Assembly (NCBI RefSeq): GCF_000158955.1
Contig: NZ_GG657757.1
Coordinates: 4,058,900-4,122,899, forward strand
Source: Streptomyces viridochromogenes DSM 40736
GTDB taxonomy: Bacteria > Actinomycetota > Actinomycetes > Streptomycetales > Streptomycetaceae
Length of the DNA stretch: 64,000 nucleotides
Direction: 5' to 3'
Position 1 is the first letter of the stretch; each line of letters starts with the position of its first letter. The notes beneath the pieces were generated by a model that was not told the DNA's origin, ran no database searches, and saw only the letters and a list, made by a program, of their open reading frames with translations. The translations under genes were made by a program, and so were the position numbers. This document shows positions 32,892 through 42,758 of this stretch, one piece after another.

Positions 32892-33271
32892 GTCTGCCGG
32901 TCCGTCTCCGTGTGGAGGCAGAAGGGGTGGCCCGCCGGGTCCAGGAGCACCCGGACACCGGCCTGCGGCTGGAACGCGGCGAGCCTCGCCCCCTCGGCGA
33001 CCGCACGGGCCGTCTCCGCCGCCAGGTCGTCGACCTCGATGTCGAGGTGGATCATCATCTGCTGCCGGTCCGGCGCGCTCGGCCAGAGCGGCGGGCGGTA
33101 GGCCGGTTCCGTCTGGAAGGACAGCCCCGTACCGCCGTCGGGCGGCCGGATGTGCACCCAGTCCTGCCCTTCCTCCCCGCGCCACACCCGCCAGCCGGGC
33201 AGCAGCCGCAGATAGAAGTCCGCCAGTGCGCGGGCGTTCGGTGCGTCCAGGGTCGCCGCTGTCAGTCTCAT
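32885..33271 (-). CDS. VOC/glyoxalase-like protein
   Basis: 128 residues: LDAPNARALADFYLRLLPGW, MMIHLDIEVDDLAAETARAVAEGAR and VLLDPAGHPFCLHTE. This is the common Streptomyces glyoxalase-like VOC type and resembles the protein at 13640-13996. The substrate is unknown. It overlaps the DsrE gene tail to tail. Confidence 0.88.
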   Translation of the reverse strand: MRLTAATLDAPNARALADFYLRLLPGWRVWRGEEGQDWVHIRPPDGGTGLSFQTEPAYRPPLWPSAPDRQQMMIHLDIEVDDLAAETARAVAEGARLAAFQPQAGVRVLLDPAGHPFCLHTETDRQTQ

Positions 33272-33308
33272 GGGGCCGGGATACCCGCCGGACGAGAGAA
33301 GACGCCGG

Positions 33309-33569
33309 TCACCTCGGCCGCTTCTTGCCGTCCAGTTCGTCCCACCACTCGTCGGACTGGGGGTCGCCGGACGGGTCGTCCCACCAGCGGTCGTCGGGGC
33401 CCCGGCGGTTCGCGACCATCGCCGCGAGGGGCGGGATGACCATGGCGACGACGCACATCCCGACGGCCACGGGGATCGACCAGAGCCGCACGACGCCCCA
33501 GGCCAGGACGAACAGCCCGATGCAGCCGCCCATCATCGCGAAATAGGTGCGCCGGCGTCGTGCGTACAT
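33309..33569 (-). CDS. DUF3099 family membrane protein
   Basis: 86 residues: MYARRRRTYFAMMGGCIGLF, a second helix IPVAVGMCVVAMVIPPLAAMV, then an acidic Trp-rich tail DDRWWDDPSGDPQSDEWWDE. These are DUF3099 features. The function is unknown. TACGCT six bases before the ATG suggests a leaderless start; the longer start at 33620 would cross the terminator side of the intergenic gap. Confidence 0.85.
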   Translation of the reverse strand: MYARRRRTYFAMMGGCIGLFVLAWGVVRLWSIPVAVGMCVVAMVIPPLAAMVANRRGPDDRWWDDPSGDPQSDEWWDELDGKKRPR

Positions 33570-33598
33570 GTTTCCAGCGTAGGTCCGGGCACGCCGAA

Positions 33599-33637
33599 GG
33601 GCCGCACCCCAGGTGTCCAACCCGGGGGGTGCGGCCC
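33599..33637 (-). terminator. hairpin after the DUF1416 gene
   Basis: Perfect 12-bp arms GGGCCGCACCCC and GGGGTGCGGCCC surround a 15-base loop, starting 19 bp after the DUF1416 stop codon on the reverse strand. Confidence 0.75.
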
Positions 33638-33655
33638 CTCCTGGCCCTGTCGCCG

Positions 33656-33943
33656 TCAGACGGCGATCGCGACCTCAGCCAGTCCGCCCTGCTGGGCGAC
33701 GACCGTGCGGTCGGCGGTGGCGCCGGGCACGAGGGCACGGACGGTCCAGGTGCCCTCGGCCGCGTAGAAGCGGAACTGTCCGGTCGCCGAGGTCGGCACC
33801 TCGGCCGTGAACTCGCCGGTCGAGTCCAGCAGACGGACGTAGCCCACCACGGGCTCGCCGTCCTTGGTCACCTGACCCTGGATCGTGGTCTCACCGGGCT
33901 TGATCGTCGAGGCGTCGGGGCCGCCGGCCTTCGCTCCACACAT
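33656..33943 (-). CDS. DUF1416 protein of the sulfurtransferase operon
   Basis: 95 residues beginning MCGAKAGGPDAS, then an immunoglobulin-like beta sandwich (TTIQGQVTKDGEPVVGYVRLLDSTGEFTAEV, GQFRFYAAEGTWTVRALVPG). DUF1416 is found next to actinobacterial thiosulfate sulfurtransferases. It starts 43 bp after the rhodanese stop with AGGAG. The role is unknown; the early Cys may take part in sulfur transfer (inference). Confidence 0.9.
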   Translation of the reverse strand: MCGAKAGGPDASTIKPGETTIQGQVTKDGEPVVGYVRLLDSTGEFTAEVPTSATGQFRFYAAEGTWTVRALVPGATADRTVVAQQGGLAEVAIAV

Positions 33944-33986
33944 GTCGTTCTCCTGAAGGGGGTGATGAGAGGTCGGTCGGGAGGTC

Positions 33987-34832
33987 TTACTTGTTGGCGC
34001 CGAGCTCGATCGGCACGCCCACCAGGGAGCCGTACTCGGTCCAGGAGCCGTCGTAGTTCTTGACGTTCTCCACGCCGAGCAGCTCGTGCAGCACGAACCA
34101 GGTCAGCGCGGAGCGCTCACCGATGCGGCAGTAGGCGATGGTGTCCTTGGCCAGGTCGACGCTCTCCTCGGTGTAGAGCTCCTTGAGCTCGTCGTCCGAC
34201 TTGAAGGTGCCGTCGTCGTTGGCGTTCTTGGACCACGGGATGTTGCGGGCGCTCGGCACGTGGCCGGGGCGCTGGGACTGCTCCTGCGGCAGGTGGGCCG
34301 GGGCGAGCAGCTTGCCGGAGAACTCGTCGGGCGAGCGCACGTCGACGAGGTTCTGCGAACCGATGGCGGCCACGACGTCGTCGCGGAAGGCGCGGATGGA
34401 CGTGTCCTGGGCCTTGGCCTTGTAGTCCGTCTTCGGGCGCTCCGGCACCTCGTCGCCGGCGACCAGCTCGCGGGCGTCGAGCTCCCACTTCTTGCGGCCG
34501 CCGTCGAGGAGCTTGACGTTGTCGTGGCCGTACAGCTTGAAGTACCAGTACGCGTACGAGGCGAACCAGTTGTTGTTGCCGCCGTACAGGACCACGGTGT
34601 GGTCGTTGGCGATGCCCTTCTCCGACAGGAGCTTCTCGAAGCCCTCCTGGTCGACGAAGTCACGGCGGACCGGGTCCTGGAGGTCCTGGGTCCAGTCGAT
34701 CCGGATGGCGTTGCGGATGTGGTTCTTCTCGTAGGCGGACGTGTCCTCGTCCACCTCGACGATGGCGATGGTCGGGTCGTCCAGGTGCTCCTGGAGCCAG
34801 TCGGCGTCAACCAGGACGTCGTTGCGGCTCAT
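33987..34832 (-). CDS. thiosulfate sulfurtransferase (rhodanese, two-domain)
   Basis: 281 residues with two rhodanese domains: DVLVDADWLQEHLDDPTIAI ... VVLYGGNNNWFASYAYW (inactive domain, Asn at the Cys position) and LVDVRSPDEFSGK ... IAYCRIGERSALTW with the active Cys in CRIGERS. It transfers sulfane sulfur from thiosulfate to cyanide or thiols and belongs to the CysA/SseC group linked with cysteine supply in actinobacteria. GGAGGAG precedes the ATG. A Cys-containing leader peptide lies 136 bp upstream. Confidence 0.93.
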   Translation of the reverse strand: MSRNDVLVDADWLQEHLDDPTIAIVEVDEDTSAYEKNHIRNAIRIDWTQDLQDPVRRDFVDQEGFEKLLSEKGIANDHTVVLYGGNNNWFASYAYWYFKLYGHDNVKLLDGGRKKWELDARELVAGDEVPERPKTDYKAKAQDTSIRAFRDDVVAAIGSQNLVDVRSPDEFSGKLLAPAHLPQEQSQRPGHVPSARNIPWSKNANDDGTFKSDDELKELYTEESVDLAKDTIAYCRIGERSALTWFVLHELLGVENVKNYDGSWTEYGSLVGVPIELGANK

Positions 34833-34968
34833 GCTTCTTCTCCTCCGGGGCAGTTACGGCGGGGCGTGCGAGATCTGCAGGGCGCACCCTTGAGGCAGGG
34901 CGGCGCACGGGTGCCCGTGATGCGGGGCTGGGGGATGCGCGCGCCGGCGCAGCAGCCGACGCGGTCGC

Positions 34969-35049
34969 TCAGAAGGTGCGACAGAGCATGGCGGCGACGC
35001 GGCACAGGTCTACTGCCCGCCGCTTCGTGAGATCCGCCTGTCGCTTCAT
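34969..35049 (-). CDS. Cys-containing leader peptide of the sulfurtransferase operon
   Basis: The 26-codon frame reads MKRQADLTKRRAVDLCRVAA then MLCRTF. Very similar short peptides with LCRVAAMLCR are annotated as putative leader peptides before sulfur-metabolism genes in many actinobacteria. TACGAT seven bases before the ATG makes the message leaderless. Stalling at the Cys codons under cysteine shortage could change folding of the 136-bp spacer, which contains small stems (for example ACGGG-CA-CCCGT). The mechanism is an inference from the mycobacterial Cys attenuators. Confidence 0.8.
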   Translation of the reverse strand: MKRQADLTKRRAVDLCRVAAMLCRTF

Positions 35050-35250
35050 GCCCTCGATCGTAGGGACGGTCAGGCGCACGTGTCACCGTTGTGTCGCATA
35101 TTGAGACGGGATGGTCCGCGATGTGGGATCAGACGGGTATGCGGGGGCTCAGGACGAGGATCGTCGCCGAACGTATCGGCCGTCACATCTGAGCTGCGGA
35201 CGCCACTGTCTCGCCCACCGGACACCGCTGGTCCGCCGCCTTGCGCCTTC

Positions 35251-35994
35251 CTACCCGGCCAGGCGGACGTTGGAACCCTTCACGGTGATCTCCACGCCGT
35301 CCGGCGCAGCCTGCACCTTGTCCAGCTCGATGCCGCCGGGCAGGCCGTCGATCTTCTGCTGGAAGTCGGTGATCGCCCGGACGCGGTTCTCGGCGATGTC
35401 GACACCGCCGAACTTGGGCAGGCCGTCGGCCTTCACGCGCACGGTGCCGTCGACGACCGTGACCGTGCTGAGCACGGAGACCGGCTCCGGCAGCTTGGTG
35501 CCGAGGACCGTGGCCTCGACGGTGACCTTGATCTTGCCGTTGCCGCCGTCGGAGAGGCCGACGACGTTGGCGGTGACGCCCGGGGCGACCTGGGTGGGCT
35601 CCGACTTCGCGGTCTTCAGCAGCTCGTCGTAGGCGATGGTCGCGGTGCCGGTGGCGCTGGTCGCGGTGGCGGAGCTGTAGTCGCCGGAGAACTCGACGCC
35701 CTTCATGTCGGCGCGGAGGTCGTCGATACGGATCTTCTGGGCGCTGTCGCCGTTGCCCGCGGCGGCCTCGTAGTTCTGGATGCCGACCTGGATGTCGTCG
35801 AGGGAACCGCCGGCGACCTGGGTGAGGAACGGGAAGCCCTTGATGGACACGTCGGGGGTGCTGGCGAGGTTCTCGGTGGTCTTCAGGCGGTCCGCGGCCT
35901 CGTCCTCGGCGAAGTTGACGGCGACGCGGTCGGCGATGACGAAGAGTCCGCCCAGGATCACGACGACGATCAGCAGTATTCGCAGTGCGCGCAT
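35251..35994 (-). CDS. DUF2993 (LmeA-like) membrane-anchored protein
   Basis: 247 residues: an N-terminal signal anchor ALRILLIVVVILGGLFVIAD, then the DUF2993 domain with ENLASTPDVSIKGFPFLTQVAGGSLDDIQVG and long beta strands to LAG. A relative in mycobacteria, LmeA, acts in lipomannan elongation and binds lipids. A paralogue with GGFPFLTQLAD lies at 48360-49598. It stands alone, with a 218-bp upstream gap that carries the dispersed repeat at its far end. Confidence 0.88.
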   Translation of the reverse strand: MRALRILLIVVVILGGLFVIADRVAVNFAEDEAADRLKTTENLASTPDVSIKGFPFLTQVAGGSLDDIQVGIQNYEAAAGNGDSAQKIRIDDLRADMKGVEFSGDYSSATATSATGTATIAYDELLKTAKSEPTQVAPGVTANVVGLSDGGNGKIKVTVEATVLGTKLPEPVSVLSTVTVVDGTVRVKADGLPKFGGVDIAENRVRAITDFQQKIDGLPGGIELDKVQAAPDGVEITVKGSNVRLAG

Positions 35995-36130
35995 GCGGTG
36001 TTTCCCCCACCGGTCCGGTGTTCGACGACCCGGTGGCCGTCCCTTGCGTGAGGGTAACCCTGTGGAGGGTGGGGGGTCGGGATTGTGGATCATCTGTGAC
36101 AGGGGGCGCACGGCGTTGGGGCTGGGGGCG

Positions 36131-36211
36131 GGGGGTTGCGCAGCCCGGCGGTGCAGGGTGCCGCTGCGCCCACCCGTGCCGCCCCCAGCGGCACGACTGC
36201 CCGCAGCTGGG
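36131..36211 (-). repeat. 81-bp dispersed intergenic repeat, copy 1
   Basis: It starts 1 bp after the stop codon of the membrane protein gene 36213-37289 and reads, in that gene's direction, CCCAGCTGCGGGCAGTCGTG... It matches the sequence at 63919-63999 in about 77 of 81 positions by eye. It contains GTGCCGCTG...CAGCGGCAC-type complementary arms, so it may fold and act as a terminator. Confidence 0.85.
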
Positions 36212-36212
36212 T

Positions 36213-37289
36213 CTACGCCAGCGCCCTGCCCAGGATGTAGACCGCCGGGGCCGCCGCTGCCAGGGGGAGGGCCACGCCTGCGGTGAAGTGGACGAAGCGG
36301 GACGGGTAGTCGTAGCTGGCGACCCGGTGGCCGATCAGGGCGCAGGCCGCGGCGCCCGCGCCGAGGAGGGCGGCCGGTGTGCCCAGGTCCGTCAGCGTGC
36401 CGACCGCGATGCCCGCGCCGGCGCCCGCGAGCAGTGCCACCACCACCGACGCCGGAGTCGGCAGCGGCAGGGCACGGGCCAGGACCGCGACGGCCACGCC
36501 GACCGCGCCCACGGTCACCGCGTCCGCGTCCGCCGCCAGGTACCCGCCCGCGACGATCGCCAGCGCCGACGCCGCGACCGTCGCCATCAGGCCGTACATC
36601 CGCTCGTCCGGGTCGGCGTGCGACCGCAGTTGCAGGACCAGCGCCAGCAGCACCCACACCCCGAGCGTGCCCAGGATCGCGGCGGGCGAGCGGCCCGACA
36701 CGAGCAGTGCCGCGTCCGCGGCCAGCGCCCCGGCGAAGCCCAGCGCGATGCCCTGCCGGGCCGGCCACATCCCGTTCAGCCGGAACCAGCCCGCCGCGGT
36801 GACGGCCTGGAGGGCGACGAGCGGCACGAGGAGCGCGTACGTCCCGACCGCCGCCGCGCCCGCCAGCAGCAGCCCCAGCAGCGCCGTGAGCGCGGCCGGC
36901 TGCATCCCCGGCTCGATGATCGGCGAGCGCCCCTCCGCCCGCGCCCGTTGGGCGTCCGTGATCCGCGCGTTCCCGCCGACAGTGGCGGGACCGTACTCGG
37001 AATCGGGGGCGGGGGCGGCAGCGGGAGCGGGTTCACCGGCGGGCGGAGCCGCGTATCCCTGCGGCGGCAGGTACGCCGTCTCCTCCGCCGACGTCACCGG
37101 TGCGGACACCGGCTGGTGCGTCTGGGTCTCCCAGGTCTGCCCCTGCCACTGCTGGGTGTACTGCTGAGCGGCGTACGGATCCTCGTACGGCTGCTGGTAC
37201 CCCTGGTTCGGGTACGGCTGCTGGGGATACGCCTGGTTCGGCCCGTACCCCTCGTACGGTCCGCCGTTCCCATACGGCTGGTCGGTCAT
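36213..37289 (-). CDS. multi-helix membrane protein with Pro/Tyr/Gln-rich N-terminus
   Basis: 358 residues. Residues 1-60 are a PYGNGG/YPQQPYPNQGYQQPY low-complexity tract; residues 130-355 hold about seven hydrophobic helices rich in Ala/Leu/Val. No domain is recognised. GGAGG at 6 bases favours the ATG at 37289 over the GTG two codons earlier; the MoaD stop overlaps this site, so the genes are coupled. The pairing with MoaD is seen in other Streptomyces as far as I recall. Confidence 0.78.
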   Translation of the reverse strand: MTDQPYGNGGPYEGYGPNQAYPQQPYPNQGYQQPYEDPYAAQQYTQQWQGQTWETQTHQPVSAPVTSAEETAYLPPQGYAAPPAGEPAPAAAPAPDSEYGPATVGGNARITDAQRARAEGRSPIIEPGMQPAALTALLGLLLAGAAAVGTYALLVPLVALQAVTAAGWFRLNGMWPARQGIALGFAGALAADAALLVSGRSPAAILGTLGVWVLLALVLQLRSHADPDERMYGLMATVAASALAIVAGGYLAADADAVTVGAVGVAVAVLARALPLPTPASVVVALLAGAGAGIAVGTLTDLGTPAALLGAGAAACALIGHRVASYDYPSRFVHFTAGVALPLAAAAPAVYILGRALA

Positions 37290-37291
37290 CG

Positions 37292-37546
37292 TCACCCTCC
37301 TGCGAACGGCGGGAGCACCTCGACCGTGCCGCCGTCGGCCAGCCGTACCGTCTCATGCCCGCGGGTGCCCACGGGGTCACCGTCGACGAGGAACGAGCAG
37401 CGCCGCAGCACGCGCTCCAGCTCACCGGGGTGTCGCCCGCGCACCCCGTCGAGCGCCTCGGCGAGCGTGGCCGCCTCGTACGGCTCCTCGGCCACCCCGG
37501 CCGCGGCCTTGGCGGCGGCCCAGTAGCGCACCGTGACCTTTGGCAT
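37292..37546 (-). CDS. MoaD/ThiS-family sulfur carrier protein
   Basis: 84 residues: VTVRYWAAAKAAAGVAEEPY, LAEALDGVRGRHPGELERVL, CSFLVDGDPVGT, and the C-terminal GG (PPFAGG) that becomes a thiocarboxylate. The ubiquitin-like beta-grasp protein carries sulfur for molybdopterin or a related pathway; no partner adenylyltransferase is in the window. GAGGAAGCAG supports the ATG at 37546. Confidence 0.9.
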   Translation of the reverse strand: MPKVTVRYWAAAKAAAGVAEEPYEAATLAEALDGVRGRHPGELERVLRRCSFLVDGDPVGTRGHETVRLADGGTVEVLPPFAGG

Positions 37547-37602
37547 CTGCTTCCTCAATCGCACAGTCACAAGGGACTCACCTGACGGTGGACCCCGTCA
37601 GG

Positions 37603-38379
37603 CTAGCCCGCCCGGCCGACGACCCACGCCGCGATCCGCTCCAGCAGGCCGTCGCTCGCCGCGTGCTCGGCATGCCCCATGCCCGGCTCCAGCCACAGTT
37701 CGCCCTGGTCACCGGCGGCCGCGGCGAGCATCCGCGGATGGTCGAGGGGGAAGTAGCCGTCGGCGTCGCCGTGCACGATCAGCAGCGGGGTCGGTGCGAT
37801 CCTCGGGACCGCCTGCACCGGCGAGAGCGGGACCGGGTCCCAGTCCCGGTGGTGGATCCGCGTACCGAAGCCGTACCGGCCCACCATCCGCCCCTCGGGC
37901 CGCGTCACCAGCCAGTGCAGCCGCCGCATGGGGGCGGTGCCCCGGTAGTACCAGCGGGCCGGGGCGCTGACCGACACCACCGCGTCCGTGTCCCGGGGGT
38001 GCAGCGCCGCGTGCCGCAGCACCACCGAGCCGCCCATGGAGAACCCGACCGTGCCCACGCGCGCGTGCCCGAGTTCCCGCGCCCACCGCACCGCCGCCGC
38101 CAGGTCGAGCACCTCCCGGTCCCCGACCGTGGACCGCCCGCCGGACGCCCCGTGCCCCCGGAAGGAGAACGTGACGACGGCCCCGTACCGGGCGAAGGCC
38201 TGCGCCACGCGCCGCACGTGCGGCCGGTCCACCGCGCCGGTGAAACCGTGGGCGACGACGAACACGGAGTGATCGGCAGGCGTCCGGGAGGCGTCGCGCA
38301 CGACGGTGCCCGGGTCGTATACGGCGTCGATCGTCACGCCGTCGGAGGCGCGCAGAAAAGTCCGCAAAGGTGTCCGCAC
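37603..38379 (-). CDS. alpha/beta hydrolase
   Basis: 258 residues: [20 protein letters not shown] (oxyanion region HGF), [16 protein letters not shown] (nucleophile elbow G-F-S-M-G), [17 protein letters not shown] (catalytic Asp) and GMGHAEHAA (catalytic His). Substrate unknown; the layout resembles BAAT/monoacylglycerol-lipase-like enzymes. The GTG at 38379 with GGGGGAA upstream is chosen over the extension to 38454. Confidence 0.88.
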   Translation of the reverse strand: MRTPLRTFLRASDGVTIDAVYDPGTVVRDASRTPADHSVFVVAHGFTGAVDRPHVRRVAQAFARYGAVVTFSFRGHGASGGRSTVGDREVLDLAAAVRWARELGHARVGTVGFSMGGSVVLRHAALHPRDTDAVVSVSAPARWYYRGTAPMRRLHWLVTRPEGRMVGRYGFGTRIHHRDWDPVPLSPVQAVPRIAPTPLLIVHGDADGYFPLDHPRMLAAAAGDQGELWLEPGMGHAEHAASDGLLERIAAWVVGRAG

Positions 38380-38460
38380 ATGCGTTCCCCCGGTTGTCTC
38401 ACAGTGCGGACGAACCGTGGATCGCGCCACATGACCTGCCGGTCCAGAGCTCATGTGGGC

Positions 38461-38508
38461 TATTCTGCTGGGCAGAGGACTCGGGCAACGTAGCCCCCGG
38501 GTCCTTTT
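38461..38508 (+). promoter_or_regulatory. -10-like TATTCT followed by an intrinsic hairpin upstream of glnR
   Basis: TATTCT (38461-38466) is followed 11 bases later by GGACTCGGG / CCCGGGTCC arms (38477-38485, 38496-38504; one G-T pair) and TTTT. A transcript starting here would end after about 35-45 nt, giving either an attenuator or a small RNA 120 bp before the glnR start. A TATAC-N7-GAAAC string near 38536 partly resembles a GlnR box. Confidence 0.45.
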
Positions 38509-38627
38509 GTGCTTTCGGAAGCGTTGTATACGAAGCGGGAAACCGCAGGTGTACGGGGCCTTCGGGATCGCAGAGCTGTGCTGTTGCCAACAAACGTCCT
38601 CGCAGGGACCGAGGAGGAACCAGACGT

Positions 38628-39407
38628 ATGAGTTCTCTGCTGCTCCTGACCAACGCCCTCCAGCCGTCGACGGAGGTGCTCCCCGCGCTCGGCCTGCTCC
38701 TGCACAATGTGCGAGTGGCCCCCGCGGAGGGCCCCGCGCTCGTCGACACCCCGGGTGCCGACGTCATCCTCGTCGACGGCAGGCGCGACCTGCCACAGGT
38801 CCGCAGCCTGTGCCAGCTGCTGCGCTCGACCGGACCCGGCTGTCCGCTCGTCCTCGTCGTCACGGAGGGCGGTCTCGCCGCCGTCACCGCGGACTGGGGC
38901 ATCGACGACGTCCTCCTCGACACCGCGGGCCCCGCGGAGGTCGAGGCCCGGCTGCGGCTGGCCATGGGCCGGCAGCAGATCGTCAGCGACGACTCCCCCA
39001 TGGAGATCCGCAACGGCGACCTGTCGGTCGACGAGGCGACGTACTCCGCCAAGCTCAAGGGCCGGGTCCTCGACCTGACCTTCAAGGAGTTCGAGCTCCT
39101 GAAGTACCTCGCGCAGCACCCCGGCCGGGTCTTCACCCGCGCCCAGCTGCTCCAGGAGGTCTGGGGCTACGACTACTTCGGCGGTACACGCACGGTCGAC
39201 GTGCACGTACGACGCCTGCGCGCCAAGCTCGGGCCCGAGCACGAGTCGCTGATCGGCACCGTCCGGAACGTCGGTTATCGATTCGTTACGCCGGAGAAGG
39301 TGGAGCGCGCCGCCGAGGAGGCGAAAGCCAAGGCCGCCATGGCGAAGCGGGACGACGCGGACGAGTCGGCCGCCCTGGACGCCGGGAAATCCCGCGCCGA
39401 GGCTTAA
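38628..39407 (+). CDS. glnR: GlnR, orphan OmpR-type nitrogen regulator
   Basis: 259 residues. The receiver domain lacks the usual acidic pocket; LVDGRRD carries Asp50, which in characterised GlnR supports constitutive dimers rather than phosphorylation. The effector domain, residues 125-225, has [48 protein letters not shown] and the wing VRNVGYRFV. The Lys/Ala/Glu-rich tail is typical. GlnR activates glnA, amtB and represses gdhA under nitrogen limitation. GAGGAGG precedes the ATG. Confidence 0.95.
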   Translation: MSSLLLLTNALQPSTEVLPALGLLLHNVRVAPAEGPALVDTPGADVILVDGRRDLPQVRSLCQLLRSTGPGCPLVLVVTEGGLAAVTADWGIDDVLLDTAGPAEVEARLRLAMGRQQIVSDDSPMEIRNGDLSVDEATYSAKLKGRVLDLTFKEFELLKYLAQHPGRVFTRAQLLQEVWGYDYFGGTRTVDVHVRRLRAKLGPEHESLIGTVRNVGYRFVTPEKVERAAEEAKAKAAMAKRDDADESAALDAGKSRAEA

Positions 39408-39522
39408 AGAGACGCGAAAACGCGGCATGAGGATCGAACGGTAATCTCAATATCGCCGGGAAATCCTACGGAAGCTCCTTTCCGCCCTGCCCAGGCCCGG
39501 TATATCCGCGTAGACTCCGCGC

Positions 39523-40545
39523 GTGGCAAAGGTGACTCGGGATGATGTGGCGAGACTGGCAGGGACTTCCACTGCCGTGGTCAGTTATGTCATCAACAAC
39601 GGACCCCGGCCGGTCGCCCCGGCCACGCGCGAGCGTGTCCTCGCCGCGATCAAGGAGCTGGGGTACCGGCCGGACCGGGTCGCCCAGGCGATGGCGTCCC
39701 GGCGTACGGACCTCATAGGCCTGATCATCCCGGACGCGCGCCAGCCCTTCTTCGGGGAGATGGCGCACGCGGTCGAACAGGCCGCCTCCGAGCGCGGAAA
39801 GATGGTCCTCGTCGGCAACACCGACTACGTGAGCGAGCGCGAGGTCCACTACCTGCGCGCCTTCCTGGGGATGCGGGTCTCGGGACTGATCCTCGTCAGC
39901 CACGCGCTGAACGACCAGGCCGCCGCCGAGATCGAGGCCTGGGACGCCCGGGTCGTGCTGCTGCACGAGCGGCCCGAGGCCATGGACGACGTCGCCGTCG
40001 TCACCGACGACCTGGGCGGCGCCCAGGCCGCCGTCCGTCACCTGCTGGAGCACGGCCACGCGTACGTGGCCTGTATGGGCGGCATCGCCGAGACCCCCGC
40101 GGTCGGCGACCCGGTCTCCGACCACGTCGAGGGCTGGCGGCGCGCGATGGACGAAGCCGGCGTCTCCACGGAGGGCCGCCTCTTCGAGGCCCTCTACAAC
40201 CGCTACGACGCCTACCAGACCGCCCTGAAGATCCTCTCCGGCCCCGACCGGCCGCCGGCGATCTTCTGCTCCACCGACGACCAGGCGATCGGCCTCCTGC
40301 GCGCGGCGCGCGAGCTGCGCATCGACGTCCCCGGCGAGCTGGCGGTGGCCGGCTTCGACGACATCAAGGAGGCGGCGCTGACCGACCCGCCCATGACGAC
40401 GATCGCCTCCGACCGCTCCGCGATGGCCCGCTCGGCGGTGGACCTCGTCCTCGACGACGGTCTGCGCGTGGCGGGGGCACGCCGGGAGCGGCTGAAGGTG
40501 TTCCCGTCACGCCTGGTGATCCGCCGGTCCTGCGGCTGCCCCTAG
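39523..40545 (+). CDS. LacI-family transcriptional regulator
   Basis: 340 residues: [23 protein letters not shown], hinge and periplasmic-binding-protein-like domain [20 protein letters not shown] ... [19 protein letters not shown] ... [20 protein letters not shown], ending with RRSCGCP. Probably sugar-responsive; the effector is not deducible. TAGACT six bases before the GTG indicates a leaderless message. Its place after glnR is conserved in Streptomyces to my knowledge. Confidence 0.92.
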   Translation: MAKVTRDDVARLAGTSTAVVSYVINNGPRPVAPATRERVLAAIKELGYRPDRVAQAMASRRTDLIGLIIPDARQPFFGEMAHAVEQAASERGKMVLVGNTDYVSEREVHYLRAFLGMRVSGLILVSHALNDQAAAEIEAWDARVVLLHERPEAMDDVAVVTDDLGGAQAAVRHLLEHGHAYVACMGGIAETPAVGDPVSDHVEGWRRAMDEAGVSTEGRLFEALYNRYDAYQTALKILSGPDRPPAIFCSTDDQAIGLLRAARELRIDVPGELAVAGFDDIKEAALTDPPMTTIASDRSAMARSAVDLVLDDGLRVAGARRERLKVFPSRLVIRRSCGCP

Positions 40546-40608
40546 AACCCTGCCCGAGGACCCCGCCCGGGCGGCTTTATATCGGGCATACGAGGTTCTG
40601 TCGGGCTT

Positions 40609-40634
40609 CTCAGGGAGCACTCAGGAAGCTCTCA
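40609..40634 (+). promoter_or_regulatory. three CTCA direct repeats at 11-bp spacing before the protease
   Basis: CTCA at 40609, 40620 and 40631 with similar flanks (CTCAGGGAGCA, CTCAGGAAGCT, CTCATGGTCGG) sits on one helix face about 25-50 bp before the protease ATG. This is the typical layout of an OmpR/PhoB-type response-regulator site; the regulator at 42021 is the natural candidate. Confidence 0.55.
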
Positions 40635-40658
40635 TGGTCGGGCGACAAGCTCTGAGAC

Positions 40659-41717
<1,059 letters not shown>

Positions 41718-41750
41718 GAACCACGGGCCCCAGGAGCGAGGAGCAAGGCG

Positions 41751-41936
41751 ATGATCCAGCAGGTCGCGCACACGGAGCCGGGCGGAGACGCGGCGGGAGT
41801 GAGGCTGGCACTGGCGGTGGCGTACGAGCTGCACGCGCCGGCGGGGCGGGCTCCGGAGGTGGCGCCCGCCGCGCCCCGCGCGCCCCGCAGGGCCGCCACC
41901 GCGAAGCGGGCCAGGCGCCGCAGCGCACGCGGCTGA
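41751..41936 (+). CDS. small basic hypothetical protein
   Basis: 61 residues, MIQQVAHTEPGGDAAGVRLA then LAVAYELHAPAGRAPEV and an Arg/Ala-rich tail [20 protein letters not shown] lies before the ATG, 33 bp after the protease stop and 84 bp before the response regulator, all on the same strand. No homology is recognised; coding status is moderately supported by the ribosome site and codon bias. Confidence 0.45.
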   Translation: MIQQVAHTEPGGDAAGVRLALAVAYELHAPAGRAPEVAPAAPRAPRRAATAKRARRRSARG

Positions 41937-42020
41937 CACTCCTCCCGGCTCACCCCGCCGCCGTGCGAGGCTGAGAGCGTCAGTGCGCCCCTCCCCTTCC
42001 CACCCCGAGGACCCCGACCC

Positions 42021-42758
42021 ATGAGCCCCGCAGACGGCGACCGTGACCCCCAGCGCATCCTGATCGTCGACGACGAGCCGGCGGTACGCGAAGCACTCCA
42101 GCGCAGCCTCGCCTTCGAGGGGTACGGCACGGAGGTCGCCGTCGACGGCGCGGACGCCCTGGACAAGGCCGCGGCCTACCGGCCCGACCTGGTCGTCCTC
42201 GACATCCAGATGCCCCGCATGGACGGCCTGACCGCCGCCCGCCGCATCCGCGCCACCGGCGACACGACACCCATCCTGATGCTCACCGCCCGCGACACGG
42301 TCGGGGACCGGGTGACCGGACTGGACGCGGGCGCCGACGACTACCTGGTCAAGCCCTTCGAACTCGACGAACTCTTCGCCCGTATCCGCGCCCTGCTGCG
42401 CCGCAGTTCCTACGCGGCCGCCATGGGCGCGGGCAGCCCGGCCGACGAGGACGCCCTCACCTTCGCCGACCTGCGCATGGACCTCGCGACGCGCGAGGTC
42501 ACGCGGGGCGGCCGCCAGGTGGAGCTGACCCGCACGGAGTTCACGCTCCTGGAGATGTTCCTGACGCACCCGCGCCAGGTGCTGACCCGGGAACAGATCC
42601 TCAAGGCGGTCTGGGGCTTCGACTTCGAGCCGTCGTCCAACTCCCTCGACGTCTACGTGATGTACCTGCGCCGCAAGACCGAGGCGGGCGGTGAGCCGCG
42701 CCTCGTCCACACGGTGCGGGGCGTGGGTTACGTGTTGCGGCAGGGCGGCGCGGAGTGA
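42021..42758 (+). CDS. OmpR-family response regulator
   Basis: 245 residues: receiver with [29 protein letters not shown] (phospho-acceptor Asp), [13 protein letters not shown] and [13 protein letters not shown] (conserved Lys); then the winged helix [40 protein letters not shown] and [10 protein letters not shown]. It overlaps the kinase gene by 4 bp, so the pair is co-translated. It resembles the MprA/CseB-like envelope-stress type, in line with the adjacent protease. Confidence 0.94.
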   Translation: MSPADGDRDPQRILIVDDEPAVREALQRSLAFEGYGTEVAVDGADALDKAAAYRPDLVVLDIQMPRMDGLTAARRIRATGDTTPILMLTARDTVGDRVTGLDAGADDYLVKPFELDELFARIRALLRRSSYAAAMGAGSPADEDALTFADLRMDLATREVTRGGRQVELTRTEFTLLEMFLTHPRQVLTREQILKAVWGFDFEPSSNSLDVYVMYLRRKTEAGGEPRLVHTVRGVGYVLRQGGAE

